Below, piece after piece: positions 42,091 through 53,507 of a DNA stretch of 64,000 nt. The position numbers and the translations under genes were made by a program. How positions within the stretch are numbered: position 1 is the first letter of the stretch; each line of letters begins with the position of its first letter. The notes beneath the pieces are model-generated. The model had not been told where the DNA came from and ran no database searches. It saw only the letters and a program-made list of their open reading frames with translations. The DNA is from Vandiemenella viatica (lineage: Eukaryota > Arthropoda > Insecta > Orthoptera > Morabidae): positions 41,420,947-41,484,946 of the forward strand of contig CM061918.1 of assembly GCA_031002005.1 (NCBI GenBank), given 5' to 3'.

Positions 42091-43262
42091 TAAGATGAAA
42101 AGAGGAAGATGGGGATATAGTTATACTGTAGAAAACATAACACAGTTTATCGATATCTCTGTGATATGTGGTGTTGCTATCTAGCAGTACGACTCTGCTT
42201 GTGTCATACGCGTGACCTTAATAGTTAATACTTTTACCTTCAAAGGCCGAATTCTGAAATAAATACTTTCTTAATTCATACTGTTGCCAGAGCGGAGACC
42301 TTAATCTTTAAAATGATACCTTTTTTATTGATTTAGTAATTAGTTCTTGGAGAGCCTGGTTCAAGGGTCGCGATAGATATATTGAAAAACTGTATTTTTG
42401 TTTTTTGTGTTTAGCTTTAGAAATCCGAAACTTGAAAGCGTCTCGTTTAAGAAAGATTTTTTATTGTTGCACGTTTACTTTGACAGCGAGTATTAATAAC
42501 AGCGTAGTACTTAGGACAGCCCTCCGAGATGTTTAATTAGTACAGAGCAGGTTTATTACTAAGCTTCACACGTACTGCAACTTTGTACTATTCGAGCTTG
42601 TAAGGTATGTATGACGACCTCCGGGGAAATTAATTAACACAACCTTCCTGGAAATTTAATTAACACTCGCTATTCAGTCACACTAATTGCGCTCCGAGGT
42701 AAAATCCATCTCTGAGCCCAAGGCTAGAATCTTCTTGCGTCCGTTTGAGCTAACTAGCTATATGTATTACACCGGGGCTATTGCGAAACGTGGATGTAGC
42801 TATTGTGTCTACAAAACTTGCTGCTAAATACAAAGTAAGGTTTGGAATTTCTACCTAAAAATACTTTGTTTCTCATGTACCATTAACATAATACACTTCA
42901 AACGTGATCCTTTGTTCCTACGATATCAAATAAAGTTTTCTAGTTTTGTTGTTAATACATAAAAGCAAGAGTACGGAAGAAATATATGATGCCACGAACA
43001 AAATATTTGTAGGCGAAATTCAGGTAAATACTAAACAAATAACAAGTCAAAATTCTTTAATAAAAAACGGAAAGAGAAAAACAGAATAACATCAGTAATA
43101 CGAGGAATTATTTTCTGAAGATGCCACAAAGAACAAGTAGTAATACAAATAATGGAAAACAGCGGTCTTCAAAGAAAGAAACTTTAGAATTACTTCTTAT
43201 AGAAGTGAATATTTAAAAAGTGTGCTAGTACAAATCCAGCCTTGTACAGTTGGTGTAAAGGG
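42091..43262. other. AT-rich, no gene seen
   Basis: Apart from the short 'agcaggtttattactaagc' match with 37.9 kb, nothing was recognised. Confidence 0.4.
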
Positions 43263-43460
43263 GGGTTTACACGGTTCACTTTTCGAATCACTCCGGATGA
43301 ATCACTCGCAGTGAAAGGAAAAAGAACTGTATAAACTGAGAATCATCCAAAGTGATCATCCAAGATGACGCATGAAAGAAGTTGACTCAGGTTCAATTTT
43401 TCGTTCACTATCGGCGTTTCACTGGGATGAATCATCAAGGATGACGCGTGTAAACAGTCG
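43263..43460. mobile_element. Possible MITE with 'gggtttacacg' ends
   Basis: 'ggggggtttacacggttcac' at the left and 'gatgacgcgtgtaaacag' at the right are loosely inverted. 'ggatgaatca' is repeated within. No clear target duplication. Confidence 0.4.
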
Positions 43461-43917
43461 AAATATCAAAGTGAAACATACCCCTGGATCGGTCTCAATT
43501 GTTTGATTCTGACTGTTGTTGTTTTCAACATATAATGATTTCTAAATGGAAAGAAGAAATATTTTTTAAGTTCTTTCCATAATAACGAGTGTTTATAGAA
43601 CGCAAAAATGTGAAACTTATAAAAATAAAAACATAAGATTAGTGGTATGGAGGACATTATTAAAGAATTGAATCTCCAACTTTTGACAACAAGACATCAA
43701 GCGCAAAATTAAAACTATCCGAACCAGGTGGTCTAGTTAATTAACTTAAGTTTTAAAACCAGACAAATGTGGTGTAAGTTATGCTTGTAGGTAAAGTGAA
43801 TGTGTTTCAAAGCTTACCAGTTGCAAGAAACGAGAGAGTAGTTTTTAGCTTCAGTTTATCGGGAAGACATTTTATCATTAGTATCCTGTTTTGTAATTAG
43901 TGGTGAGTTTTTTTTTA

Positions 43918-44062
43918 TAACAGCACCACGTGTCACAGAGGTATTGGTAAACTGTGTGTGTTCTCTAGAGTGAGGAGCTTGTCAGATATTACTGTTTGCG
44001 TTAGGGAAACATTTCAATATTTCTAATTGTTTCGTAAAACTTTGTAAGCGTTTTACTACGTA
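43918..44062 (+). repeat. Dispersed 'cacagagatatt' repeat, copy 3
   Basis: 'cacgtgtcacagaggtattgg', 'aaactgtgtgtgttctctag', 'gttagggaaacatttcaat' and 'gtaaaactttgtaagcgttt' match the copies at 8085 and 31245. A mariner end follows directly at 44063. 43461-43917 is AT-rich with no gene. Confidence 0.65.
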
Positions 44063-44084
44063 CGAGGGATAATCAAGAAGTAAG

Positions 44085-44300
44085 TTACTCTTAGAAGTTA
44101 TGGCCATTTATGAAATTATATCAACACGGCTATAACAAACATACATAGTTCCCAAGAGACTGTAAACATTACTCAGAACGGTCAGTCAACTTTTTGATTC
44201 CGGATGCGTAGAAATCACCTCCAGCGCTATGTAACCACCTGCAAACAGCTGCTTTCACCTCCTCGTCATTTCGGAATCGTCGTCCACCGAGATCCATTTT
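44085..44300 (-). pseudogene. Mariner transposase C-terminus
   Basis: Minus-strand reading 'GGRRFRNDEEVKAAVCRWL' and 'GGDFYASGIKKLTDRSE' fits the familiar mariner end (F.sdeEv..av..WL......ff..GI.KL..R...C). It contains no catalytic residue. Confidence 0.8.
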
Positions 44301-44307
44301 CGTCTTA

Positions 44308-44470
44308 CCGCACACATGATAATCGCACGATAAAGCAACACCTCACGCGGCCCGCCAAACATCCGAACTACTTGCTGCAGCGATTCAAATGGGAGATATA
44401 GCAACATCCTCCATACAGTCCAGACGTACCGCCATGCGATTATCATGCGAAATTTTCGCATGGGCCACAT
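44308..44470 (+). pseudogene. Mariner transposase catalytic fragment
   Basis: Plus-strand reading has 'HDNRTIKQHL' (second catalytic D), a stop after 'LLQRFKWEI', then 'QHPPYSPDVPPCDYH' (third catalytic D region). This is the part that should precede the C-terminus but lies in opposite orientation to it. Confidence 0.75.
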
Positions 44471-45459
44471 AGTCAAATTTATTATAGATACACTAGCTGA
44501 TACCCGCGACTTCGTACGTGTGGATTAAGAATTTCTTTGCCAGAATTGAATATAGAAAGTTATTGGTAGCGAAGGATTGGTCCCAAACAACACCGAGTCG
44601 GCATAATATGACCGGAAAGCCTTCACTATTATCATTCTACGATCGAACATGCCTCTTGAAGAGAATCAATTTCCAACATATTTAAAAACAGAAAAACAAA
44701 CGAATGTGAGGGGAAGATGGGGGGGGGGGGGTGTTAACTAAGGGAAGCTTTATTTCAGCTTGGACTTTTCTTCTTTCTTCTGCATGAGCATCCAATGCTT
44801 CGGTTCTAATAACTTGAGCTGCTCGTGCTCTGCTAGAGCTACAACTTAGGCCAGAATACGCCCGCAAGGCATGTCAAAAAAGAAGGCAACATAAACTGGT
44901 GCCAGAAACATTTAAGCAGACAGAAAGTAAAAGGACAGAAAAAAAAACAACATCTATACTAAATAATACGTTTTTCTCTAACAGAATTTCTTAACAAATT
45001 ATACACTAACATAATGCGCGAGAAGCATAGCTTGAGCAAGCGACGTAACATTACAGACTAACACACACATCCGTCTCTGTCACCATTTGATAAGTTCTCA
45101 AAATTTCGTGACTGAAACTGTTAATCATACCTAAAAAAATGTCCTGTGCCCTCCATACCGATTTTATTGTCAAATTCCGTCAATATCGGTATGGGCATTT
45201 AGTTGTCAAAACGTAAAAAATGACAGAGACTTACTTCTGCATTTATAGTAATGTTACTGCATGTAACACACACACACTGACTGCGAATCACCCCTGAGGA
45301 ATCAATATAACGTAAAAAAGTGTACACCTACGGCATTACAAGTCTACCTACGATTTTCCTCGCATTGCACCTCTAACTTTGTGATATCAACAGTTTAACA
45401 TTCAATCCGAATAACCAACAGCCCAGGCGTTACTCTCATTATCAAATTTTTTAAAAAAT

Positions 45460-45770
45460 CTTAGCCTCCTCGGAGATTTGAACCTGAGACCACGACCCAA
45501 ACATTAGTAAGCAAGCGCTTTAACCACTTTTTTTTTGTCATCTCAGCCATCTGCAAGTTTATCTTTGGTTATTCGAATTTGTCTCTACTATATTATCGTT
45601 TTTCAGTCGGGACAACACAGGACTGACACAACACCCATGTCCTTGGCCGGACTCGAACCGGCGACCCTGGCAATGCAAGGCAAGCTCGCTAGCCACTACT
45701 CTACCAGGGCCGGCGACCACTGAGCTACCTGACCACTACACGGAAAAACAGTACAGAGACCTCCATATCC
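45460..45770 (-). repeat. Third tRNA-like SINE, split by another SINE
   Basis: Once the insert at 45529-45715 is left out, the reverse strand holds an A box TAGCTCAGTGG, 'gcgcttgcttac' and a B box GGTTCAAATCTC. A related tRNA-like segment is in the Helitron at 32700-32768. Confidence 0.7.
45529..45715 (-). repeat. tRNA-headed SINE with A-tail and target duplication
   Basis: Minus strand. The head CGCCGGCCCTGGTAGAGTAG contains an A-box-like TAGAGTAGTGG, and a B box GGTTCGAGTCC follows. The tail is an A-run (T-run 45529-45536 on the plus strand). ACCACT flanks both sides (45523-45528, 45716-45721). It is unlike the main SINE family in its body. Confidence 0.85.
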
Positions 45771-46059
45771 AACGTGTCTGTCTATCGCCGTTCAGTAATT
45801 TTTCGAAATTATAAGACAACATGTATTATTTATACAGATAATTTTTCAACCAAATGTAGACAGTATTTTTCTCCTTGTTTCAAAAGATAAGTGTGCAAAA
45901 TTTCATTGAGATCGGACGAAAACTGTGGATTTGTATGAAGAACAAACAAACCAACAAACAAACAAACATACATACATTCATCTTTAAATATATAGATTAA
46001 GTAACAATGCACGTTGATTAAGTGTGTTAGTTGATTGTTATGCCAAATGGAAATTTTTC

Positions 46060-46890
46060 TTTTACTTTCTTTATTGCTTCTTCTAGATATAACTTGAATA
46101 TTAGCAGGGATAGACTACAACCTTTTTAGCTGATACATGTCTCTCATCATTCTACTCTTTTATTATAGCCACTTGACTCTTATATTGTTTATAAAGTATT
46201 CTTCTATTCCGCTACTTTAGACCTGACATCTTTAAAATTTTGAACCTAACATTATCAAAAGCTTCTTCTAAAACAACAAACGCAAAAAAAGTTTTTTTTT
46301 TTTTTTTTTTTGATCCGCACTTCAAGTATTAATCTTAAAGCCAGAATTGCTTCCCTTGTACCGCGATTCTTTCTAAACCCAAACTGATCTTCACCTACTA
46401 TCTCTTCTACTACCCTTTCAATCCTTCTGTATGTTATTCTGGTCAGTGACTTTGAAGCATGTGATGTTAGACTAATGGTGCGATAATTATCACATTTGTC
46501 GGCTTGTGCTTTCTTCGGAAGTGTGAAGATGATATTTTTATTAAAATCAGTTGGAATTTCTCCTGTTTCATAACTTTTTGATACCAGCTTGAATAATCTT
46601 TCGATTCCTTCTTCTCCTAGGGATATAAGAAGTTCTGCAGGGATCTCATCGATTACAACTGCCTTATTTGCTTTCAAGTCATTCAGAGCTCTATTAAATT
46701 CTGTCCTCAAAACAGGATCTCCTAATTCATCAATGTCGACATCGCCTTCCTTTTCCATTACGCTAATGTTCAATTCTTCTAGTTTCTCAATGTATTCCTT
46801 CCATCGATTAGCCCTGTCGTCTGAGCTTAAAAGAGGTTTCCCATCGGCAGCTTTAATGTTTACTCTTCTTTTCTTCATTTCTCCGAACAA
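46060..46890 (-). pseudogene. LINE reverse transcriptase, N-terminal part, with an expanded A-run
   Basis: Minus strand. The linker ahead of the RT reads 'SSDDRANRWKEYIEKLEEL' and is followed by 'ALNDLKANKAVVIDEIPAEL'. RT fingers: 'FTLPKKAQADKCDNYRTISLT' (two parts), 'RIERVVEEIVGEDQFGFRKN' and 'REAILALRLILE'. An A-run of about 19 (46290-46309) then breaks the palm. In another frame 'EEAFDNVRFKILK' (motif A) and 'YKSQVAIIKE' follow to about 46060. This is the half of an RTE-like RT that the 41.3 and 17.2 kb copies lack. Confidence 0.82.
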
Positions 46891-46894
46891 TTAT

Positions 46895-49190
46895 TGTTGA
46901 TTAAGAGAGTTAGTGTTAATACATGTGGCAACGTAACATAAAATTAAGAACTTTTGTTTCGTTTACTAATAATTTACAGAGTATTGTTTTTTTATTTTTT
47001 TTTTAAGTATTTGCCGTTTAAATACAGGGTATAGTGGATATTGGGGAAAAATCAATTACCTATGAAAAACCATTTTTTTTAGATAGACCTGGTTAAAAAA
47101 TGGTATAGAATTGACGGCTTTGACGGATGCTTTGAAGGGAAAAAAATTTAAAAATATATCTTTGCCCTCTCTGTGATTACATTTAATCGTCAATGTCCCA
47201 CACGGTATAGTAAATACTAAAACTCTAACAGCCTTCGCGCAAGATGTTTTCTGGCTACCAGCCACGTAATTTTTTAAATATGTGTTTCCACGTTTACCAG
47301 TTTACAGATCGTTTACTTTTAGAACGTATCGCTCGGTGTACGTTTACAAAGCGGTTTGGTGGCCAGTGTTGAACGACATTAATGAAAGACACTTATATGA
47401 TTGAAATTCTCGGTTGCGGGGTGAAACCGACCAAACTTCCGCCGCGGCAATGCGATCAAGCATGGAGAAACAAAATTAAGCAAACCACGTGGTGTCAGAG
47501 CTGGGATTCGATTTGATCTTTTCCCTGAGGAAAAAACTCTTAACGGAAAACAAATACGATGGGAAATTCAATGGTGTCTGTGAAAATAGAGAACATTCTT
47601 AGTGATTCGGCCAGCTTTACCGTTCGAAGACGCTGCGATTTTGTTTAAATGTCATACTGCAGTACGGAAGGTCGCCGGTTCGAATCGCGGTGTCTACAGG
47701 AATTTCCACAGGCCTTAAAAAGTGACCTATAAATCTGGTAGGATTCATCTTTAAACAGCAGATCCCCCATAGCAGTGATTACCAATAATTAGTTCTTCCC
47801 GAGTACCACTTCAAGAAAGAGCTGAATCTCGCGCACCCCTTCGATGTTTATTACATTTTAATACAGTACAATAACAAACATTCAATAAATTTGCCAAACA
47901 TATATTTTGGCAATAGTAATGTTTGCGTTTTTTTTTCAATTGTCTTAGTGATTGTCTTAGTCAAGAGAGTACCATGGTGTAACAGTGTTGTTTTTGTGAT
48001 AAGAACTTCTATCTGAACATTACTGATTGCACAGCGACAATTATGTCTAGTTTTTTATTTATATCGTCTGAAAATCTTCGTATCGATTTCCACAAGTATC
48101 AATCTATTGTCGACTAACTGCGATCTATATCTTTTTTTCTTTCTTTTAGTCACGTGACAATGAGAATTGTCAGCGAACGCGACGCTAGACTTTTCGTCAT
48201 GGCAATTTATTTTCTTTCTTTTCACAATTAAAATAACCAAATAAATAAATGATTAATTGATATTAAAATGATCAAATTCAGTGTCACTACATTTCCCCCC
48301 CCCCCTCCCTCCTCCCCAGCTAATTCCTGTGACATTCGAAAATGCCAGAATAAAATGGGAATCAGATGATTTCGTTTTTTTTAATTTAACATTAATTAGT
48401 AGTGCTACAACGCGTCCCCCTCCAAGCAACGTTACGTACCATTGGGGGTAAGCGTACGACTAATTCGGAACCACTGCCCTACAGGATTGCAGTGTTTGAT
48501 TAGGTGGCTACGATAGAAGCGCAGCCAATAAGAAACTATCACTTCATTTTGAGAACAAACAGATACATTTTTCTTATTACGCAAATGGGAACTTAATATC
48601 TCATCATTCACTACTGTCACTGTCTTAAGTGTAGCTGTTTACTATTACTACATTTGTTCTTTTCATTCATTAATTAAAAAAAAAAAAAAAAAGATTTGAG
48701 GAAGAAAAAAGGAAAAAACTTCCACCATGTGTGAGTTACTTTGGCACACCGAAGATTTACTATTAAACTGAATTTACTTAAGAAATTGTTTTCTATAGAC
48801 ATTTACAAAATATAACTCTAGTAATTTTTTAACCCGCCAGGGTGAATTAACGACCGTCCCGACTGTGTGTGTGTTTTTTTTTTTTTGAGGTTTTCCGTAG
48901 TCATCTAGGCGAATACCGGAACTGTCCTCAATCTCTGCCTCATAAACTACACATTTCACAAACAAAAAATACACTTACCACACTCTGAACATAGTTACAT
49001 ATTTCGTTTGCAGATGGCAAGTCTTCACTTCTCCCATCAGTTCTTAGCACGAGCTGACTGTAGGTATAAAATGCTTGGCGTCAGGAGAGGCATGAGGCCT
49101 TAAAACCAAAGCTCCATTATGACCGAGTAAAACTAATAGAAGGCAGCCGACCGCAAAACATCAGGGAAAGGTAACCAAGAAGAAGTATCA
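46895..49190. other. AT-rich, no gene seen; one B-box-like site
   Basis: 'ggtcgccggttcgaatcgcgg' at about 47668 looks like the 3' half of a tRNA-derived head (plus strand), without a clear A box. A C-run lies at 48294-48306 and an A-run at 48674-48690. No coding was recognised. Confidence 0.4.
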
Positions 49191-49199
49191 TATATATTA

Positions 49200-49985
49200 T
49201 TTCTATAAGGTGTTTTGTTTTGTCACAAGCCATTATTTACCTTCATACCTAACTGAAATCGATAAATGAGGTAACATTTTAAAGGTCTGATCATACCATA
49301 TTTTAAGAAAGGAATTTTTTCAAATTCGACTCTTAGAGGGCAAAAATAACACTATTTCTAAAATACTATTTTTGAATTATGGGCCATTTATCTGAAATGG
49401 TTAAATGAAGTAGCACTTCAATGATTAAGATCTCCGCTTCGGTGACATTATATCTTAACACAGGAATTTTTCGGAATTCGACCCTTAAAGGGCAGAAGTA
49501 TCAATATTTGTTTAACGCGTTTTTGTGTCACGAGCCATTTATCTCTCTCGATACGTAACTGATATGGATAAATGATGTATCATTTTAAAGATTAAGGTCT
49601 CCGCCGTGGTCACATTATATTTTAATAAAGGAATTTTTCGGAATTGTACCCTTAAAGAGCAAAATTATCATTATTTCCATAACGTATTTTATTTGTCACT
49701 ATCTATCTATGTCCGCTGATATTTAACCAAAATCGAGAAATGAGGTATTATTCTAAAGTTTAAGGTCTTCGCTTTGGTCGTTTTAAAAACGATTTTTTTT
49801 AGAATTCAACCCTTAAAAAGCAAAAGTATTAATATTTCTACAGCGCATTTGTGTGTCACAAGCCATTCATTTCCTTTAATGTCTAACCATCTTAGAAATA
49901 TGAGACATAATTTTAAAGAGTAAGGTCTCCGTCATATTTTAAGAAATAATTTTTCGGAATTCGACCTTAAGGGCAAAAGTAATAA
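49200..49985 (+). repeat. Tandem repeat, five diverged units of about 152-168 bp
   Basis: 'tcac(a/g)agccattta' starts near 49223, 49376, 49528, 49696 and 49856. Each unit then has 'aaatcgataaatgaggta', 'taaggtctccgctttggt', 'aggaatttttcggaattcgac' and 'ccttaaagggcaaaagta'. The spacing between starts is 153, 152, 168 and 160. Single units at 7212 and 29640. Not coding. Confidence 0.85.
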
Positions 49986-50029
49986 CTGTGAAAGTTGCGT
50001 GTATGAGACAGTTCAGAACCTAGCCGGTA

Positions 50030-50085
50030 GATAGCAGTGGCACATATCACAGAGATATTAATAAACTGCTTCACAGGCGTCGACT
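50030..50085 (+). repeat. Dispersed 'cacagagatatt' repeat, copy 4 (partial)
   Basis: 'cagtggcacatatcacagag' and 'atattaataaactg' match the start of the family. It follows the tandem array directly. Confidence 0.5.
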
Positions 50086-50089
50086 TTTC

Positions 50090-50826
50090 TTGCGTACCTA
50101 TTGCACTAAACAAATAAACAAATTAAACAAACCGTTAACCTTAATGTTTATTGTATTCGCGAAATTTTGCAAGGGTGATCTATTTAAAGTAATTTTTAAA
50201 TTGACTTCATTATTTGTATTCAGAAATTCAAATGATGCCTACAAAACATTTGAAAGAAGTTACTGTGGGTCTCGGAAGAATTTTGAAAATTTAAATAATA
50301 GTATTTTCAGATCATTTTTGCTTTTCATGAAATTTTTGATCGGAAATAACATATAATTTTTAGAATTGGTCCCTTAGTTCACTTAGAATTTTAGTACGCT
50401 CTCTATAAATTTATGTAATCTTAAGCAGGAATTTTTAAAAACACTTTTTCGAACTGCGTAAAGCGATAAAAAGAAAATGAAAAACAGAGAAGAAAAGCCC
50501 GCTTACAGCGCTCGTTTCAGATATGGGCGTCACACGCAGTGATGGTTAGATGTTATGTGAGCGGGACACAAGTCCTGTTTTAACAATCGGTCCCCGTCTG
50601 TACAGCGGAGGCAATCTCCTCCCTGACCCATTACGATACACGCGACACATGACGTGCATAACAGGAGTTGCGTAACGTCTTTGACGGCTCGATGACGTCA
50701 CTTCCGACACGCATATGCGTTAAATCAAGTCACTTCCCATCTAACCCTCCAAAAAGAAGTCTCACTTTCCAAATTAATTAAATCGCACGCGGTTCCCTCA
50801 CTAATGTCATCCCTATACTTGATAGC
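50090..50826. other. No gene supported
   Basis: The frame at 50090-50356 has no recognisable domain. 50510-50720 is CpG-rich relative to its surroundings. Confidence 0.35.
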
Positions 50827-50829
50827 TAA

Positions 50830-51182
50830 GGGGGCATCCCTAAATTACGTAAGGTGAAATGGGGGGGGGGAGGGGTCCGACGAGATCTTACCAGGGGAGG
50901 GGGGTCTACGGAAATCTCACGTGAGGTTTTGTAAAAAAAAATTTGGACTGTAGAGCTAAAAAAAAAAGATCTACAAAATGCGCGAAAGTCGATTTTAGGG
51001 GGGTATTTCATCGAAAAGTGGGGGTGTGACTGGATTTTGAAGGGTGTGACCTAAAAAAAAGGTCTCCAAAAGTTTCGAGGGTGATTTCTAGGGGGGGGGG
51101 AGGGTTCTCACGGACCAGATCTCACCAGAGGGGGGGGGGGGGCTTGTACGGAAAACACCTCACGTAATTTATGGATGTCCCC
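50830..51182 (+). mobile_element. G-run MITE copy 6
   Basis: Opens GGGGGCATCCCTAAATTACG and closes ..GTAATTTATGGATGTCCCC. Left flank TAA (50827-50829), right flank TTA (51183-51185), one mismatch. Internal order as at 29909 and closest to it ('ggtctccaaaagtttcgagg', 'ctgtagagctaaaaaaaaaa'). Confidence 0.88.
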
Positions 51183-51259
51183 TTAGTATTCCCTCTCATT
51201 GGGTGCTTTTTTATGTTAATCACTTGTCTCGGCTGTTAAAACCAATCAGATCGCTATAA

Positions 51260-52602
51260 TCCATACTAATAAAAAGCTAAGCTCGGTGATAATGCAGTGA
51301 GGTCACGCTCCCCTCCTTCTTTGCTGAACCAACAACGACCGTGGATGTTACGCGAGGTTATGCCCATTATTTAATAACAATACTATTTAGCTAAGCATCA
51401 GCAAAGAAATGAATCGCGGGAGCACTGAAACAAAATATCTCCATTAATTCGCCATACTAATTATTAGTTACTTTTTATTTATATTCAGCGGATGTAGATG
51501 TTTTCTTATATTCTGTCCAGAAATACTAAGCTAAGAACTTTCTACGTTACATAATTTTCAAATTCATGAGCATTTTTTAATAACAGTCGAATTTAGTTAG
51601 CGAAGAAAGATATACTGCCCACAACAAGTCATTTTTGATGGCCTTCGATGCAAATGTCTCCACTATATTCTATATCACTGTTATTACAAATTCGAAGAAG
51701 TGAGTTGCCGAAACATTGAATTAAAAGTAATAGTATAATAATAATTGATACAATTGCGATGGAGCGCCCGCTCCGGTGGTAATCTCGCTACACCCCCTCC
51801 AATTCATTGCATTTAAATTAACATATTAATTACTAGTTGTTTTTCATTACACATGTCACTATATCAGCCGCATGTAAATAGTTCGACCAGATCAAATATA
51901 GATCGTGATACAATGCGTGTATTCAAACACGGGTGAGAGAAGTTATGATTTTCGAACGGTGATATTAGTGGAGGTTGCGGCTAGGTTGCAATGCACGCAG
52001 GACCAGAATGACTACTGAGATTCTTTTTTACAATGAACTTAGTCTTATAAACAACGTGAGCTGCTTTCATAATCGCCACGTTCCTATATTATTTGTTACC
52101 TCATGCGGATGGAAGTAGTTCCATATTTATCGTGCTGAATGAGGCCTAGACCGGGAATAAAACTGATAGTATGGGATATATCTTGAGGTTTTCATATGTC
52201 TAATTTATTTTTAAATTCATTGGTTCCTTGCTTCTGTCGTCATTAATTCAGTAGTAGTTCCAACTGTATCGCTATGCAAACTACAACCGAAATATGTAAA
52301 ACATTACAAAATCAAGGTTAGGAGCATTAAACAATAACAATTACAAGGAAATTAATTGCCAGAATACTGCATTTAAACCTTCATTTTTGGTGGTCTAAGA
52401 GGCTAGTCTACTATAATTTCCGACAACAAGCAATCAGCCATTAGGCCCATCAAATTTCATCTGGATACCTCTTGGAGGTTAGCTGATTTAACTGTGTAGG
52501 CACAATGGAGGATCAAATATAAACGAACCTGTGTTTCAGGGAAATTCTAGGTTGTTTTTAGTCGACTTGTGAATTATCGTTATTAACATTTTATGAAAAC
52601 TT
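51260..52602 (+). repeat. Dispersed AT-rich repeat ('ttattcag..gatgtagat'), region 2
   Basis: 51370-51660 and 52310-52400 share with 21164-21768 the blocks 'ttatttaataacaatacta', 'ttatttatattcagcggatg', 'catgagcattttttaataa' and 'aattaattgccagaatac'. The start at 51270 ('tccatactaataaaaagc') resembles a Helitron 5' end, but I found no matching 3' end. No coding. Confidence 0.5.
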
Positions 52603-53507
52603 CTAGCGGTTTTCCCTGCGTTGCCCGGTATAGTTGGTGTAGATTTCACCGTACCCTATTTTCATTCCAGCAAAAGATTTGTACAAAGTTTCATAAAATA
52701 CCCGCAAACTTTTTCAGAATTAAAGAAAACTTACATTCACCCGCCCCCCTACCAAGAAACTGGTGGGCTGAAGTTTATTTGCTCGTATACTATTTTCATT
52801 CGTCCGAAAATATTCATGTATATCAAGCTTCGATAATTTGGTTAAGAAATTTCATTACTACATTACTGAACAACCCTAGATCATGTTAAAAACTCACGTT
52901 TGATTCAATTGCGAAGTGAATGGATATACTTGTGGCTCGAAATGCCAGATCCTTTAACTCTGCAGATAAAATATCAAAAGTGAATCCGGAATAATATTAT
53001 CGTAAACAGAAGACTAATGCTGAAGGCCAGAGATATTGTGCAGAGATCGAGCTTAAAGAAAATCTCTGTTGTTTTTACGGCTATCTATGTCGTTTAAAAA
53101 TTGATATCCCTAATTAAAGGAAAGAATACTTCAAGCTATGGCTTTTAAAAATTGAATATATCGAATTAAAAGAAAGAATACTTAAAGTTTTGTTTAGTGT
53201 GCAAAATAGTTATTACTATAAGTTATCTTATTGCTTTAATTAAAGGCTATGGTCAGAGACATTGTGTTGTGTGTTTAGTGCGGAGTATGCGGCATCTAGT
53301 GATTCCTCCTGTGGAATTTCTCACCATACGTTCAGAATTTCATTTAATGCTCCTACATTATTTAACGTTGAAACATAAGACATGCCAGACAAGTGAATTA
53401 ATATTCTAAGCTTTAAAACGGCGAAAACTCCATCGAAATCTGCCCCGTAGTTTACGAGTTTTTATACGACCAATATGTCCTGTTTTCGTTTTATAGATAT
53501 AGATAGA
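52603..53507 (-). mobile_element. Possible reverse Helitron of another family
   Basis: CTAG at 52603-52606 followed by 'cggttttccctgcgttgccc' looks like a reversed Helitron 3' end. In the element sense the right side begins 'tctatatctataaaacgaaaac', a usual Helitron 5' pattern. The base beyond CTAG is A and not the expected T, and the hairpin is weak. Confidence 0.4.

Larger units (their letters stand above)
44063..44480. mobile_element. Rearranged mariner with an internal inversion
   Basis: The left border CGAGGGATAATCAAGAAGTA lies after TA. 44085-44300 codes on the minus strand for the C-terminal part, and 44308-44470 codes on the plus strand for the catalytic part. The two halves face each other, so a piece has been flipped. 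The right border is lost against the Helitron at 44493. Confidence 0.72.
44493..45996 (-). mobile_element. Reverse Helitron-type element carrying SINE sequences
   Basis: The left edge is CTAG at 44493-44496 after A, with 'ctgatacccgcgacttcg' next to it (reverse of the terminal block). The right edge in the element sense starts TC (GA at 45995-45996) with T beyond it, so both edges fit insertion between A and T. The (AAAC)n/(ATAC)n stretch at 45945-45980 and 'atttcattgagatcgg' are typical near Helitron 5' ends. An unrelated G-run lies at 44719-44731. The body holds a tRNA-like SINE with a second SINE inside it. Confidence 0.7.

Noticed and set aside
41109..42098. Plus-strand open frame of 329 codons, Ser/Leu/Phe-rich and seemingly membrane-like
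   Set aside because: It is the antisense of the RTE-like RT on the minus strand, which has clear RT motifs.
49200..49985. CRISPR-like array
   Set aside because: Units are 150-170 bp and diverged throughout, with no short exact repeat or unique spacers, and the sequence is animal.
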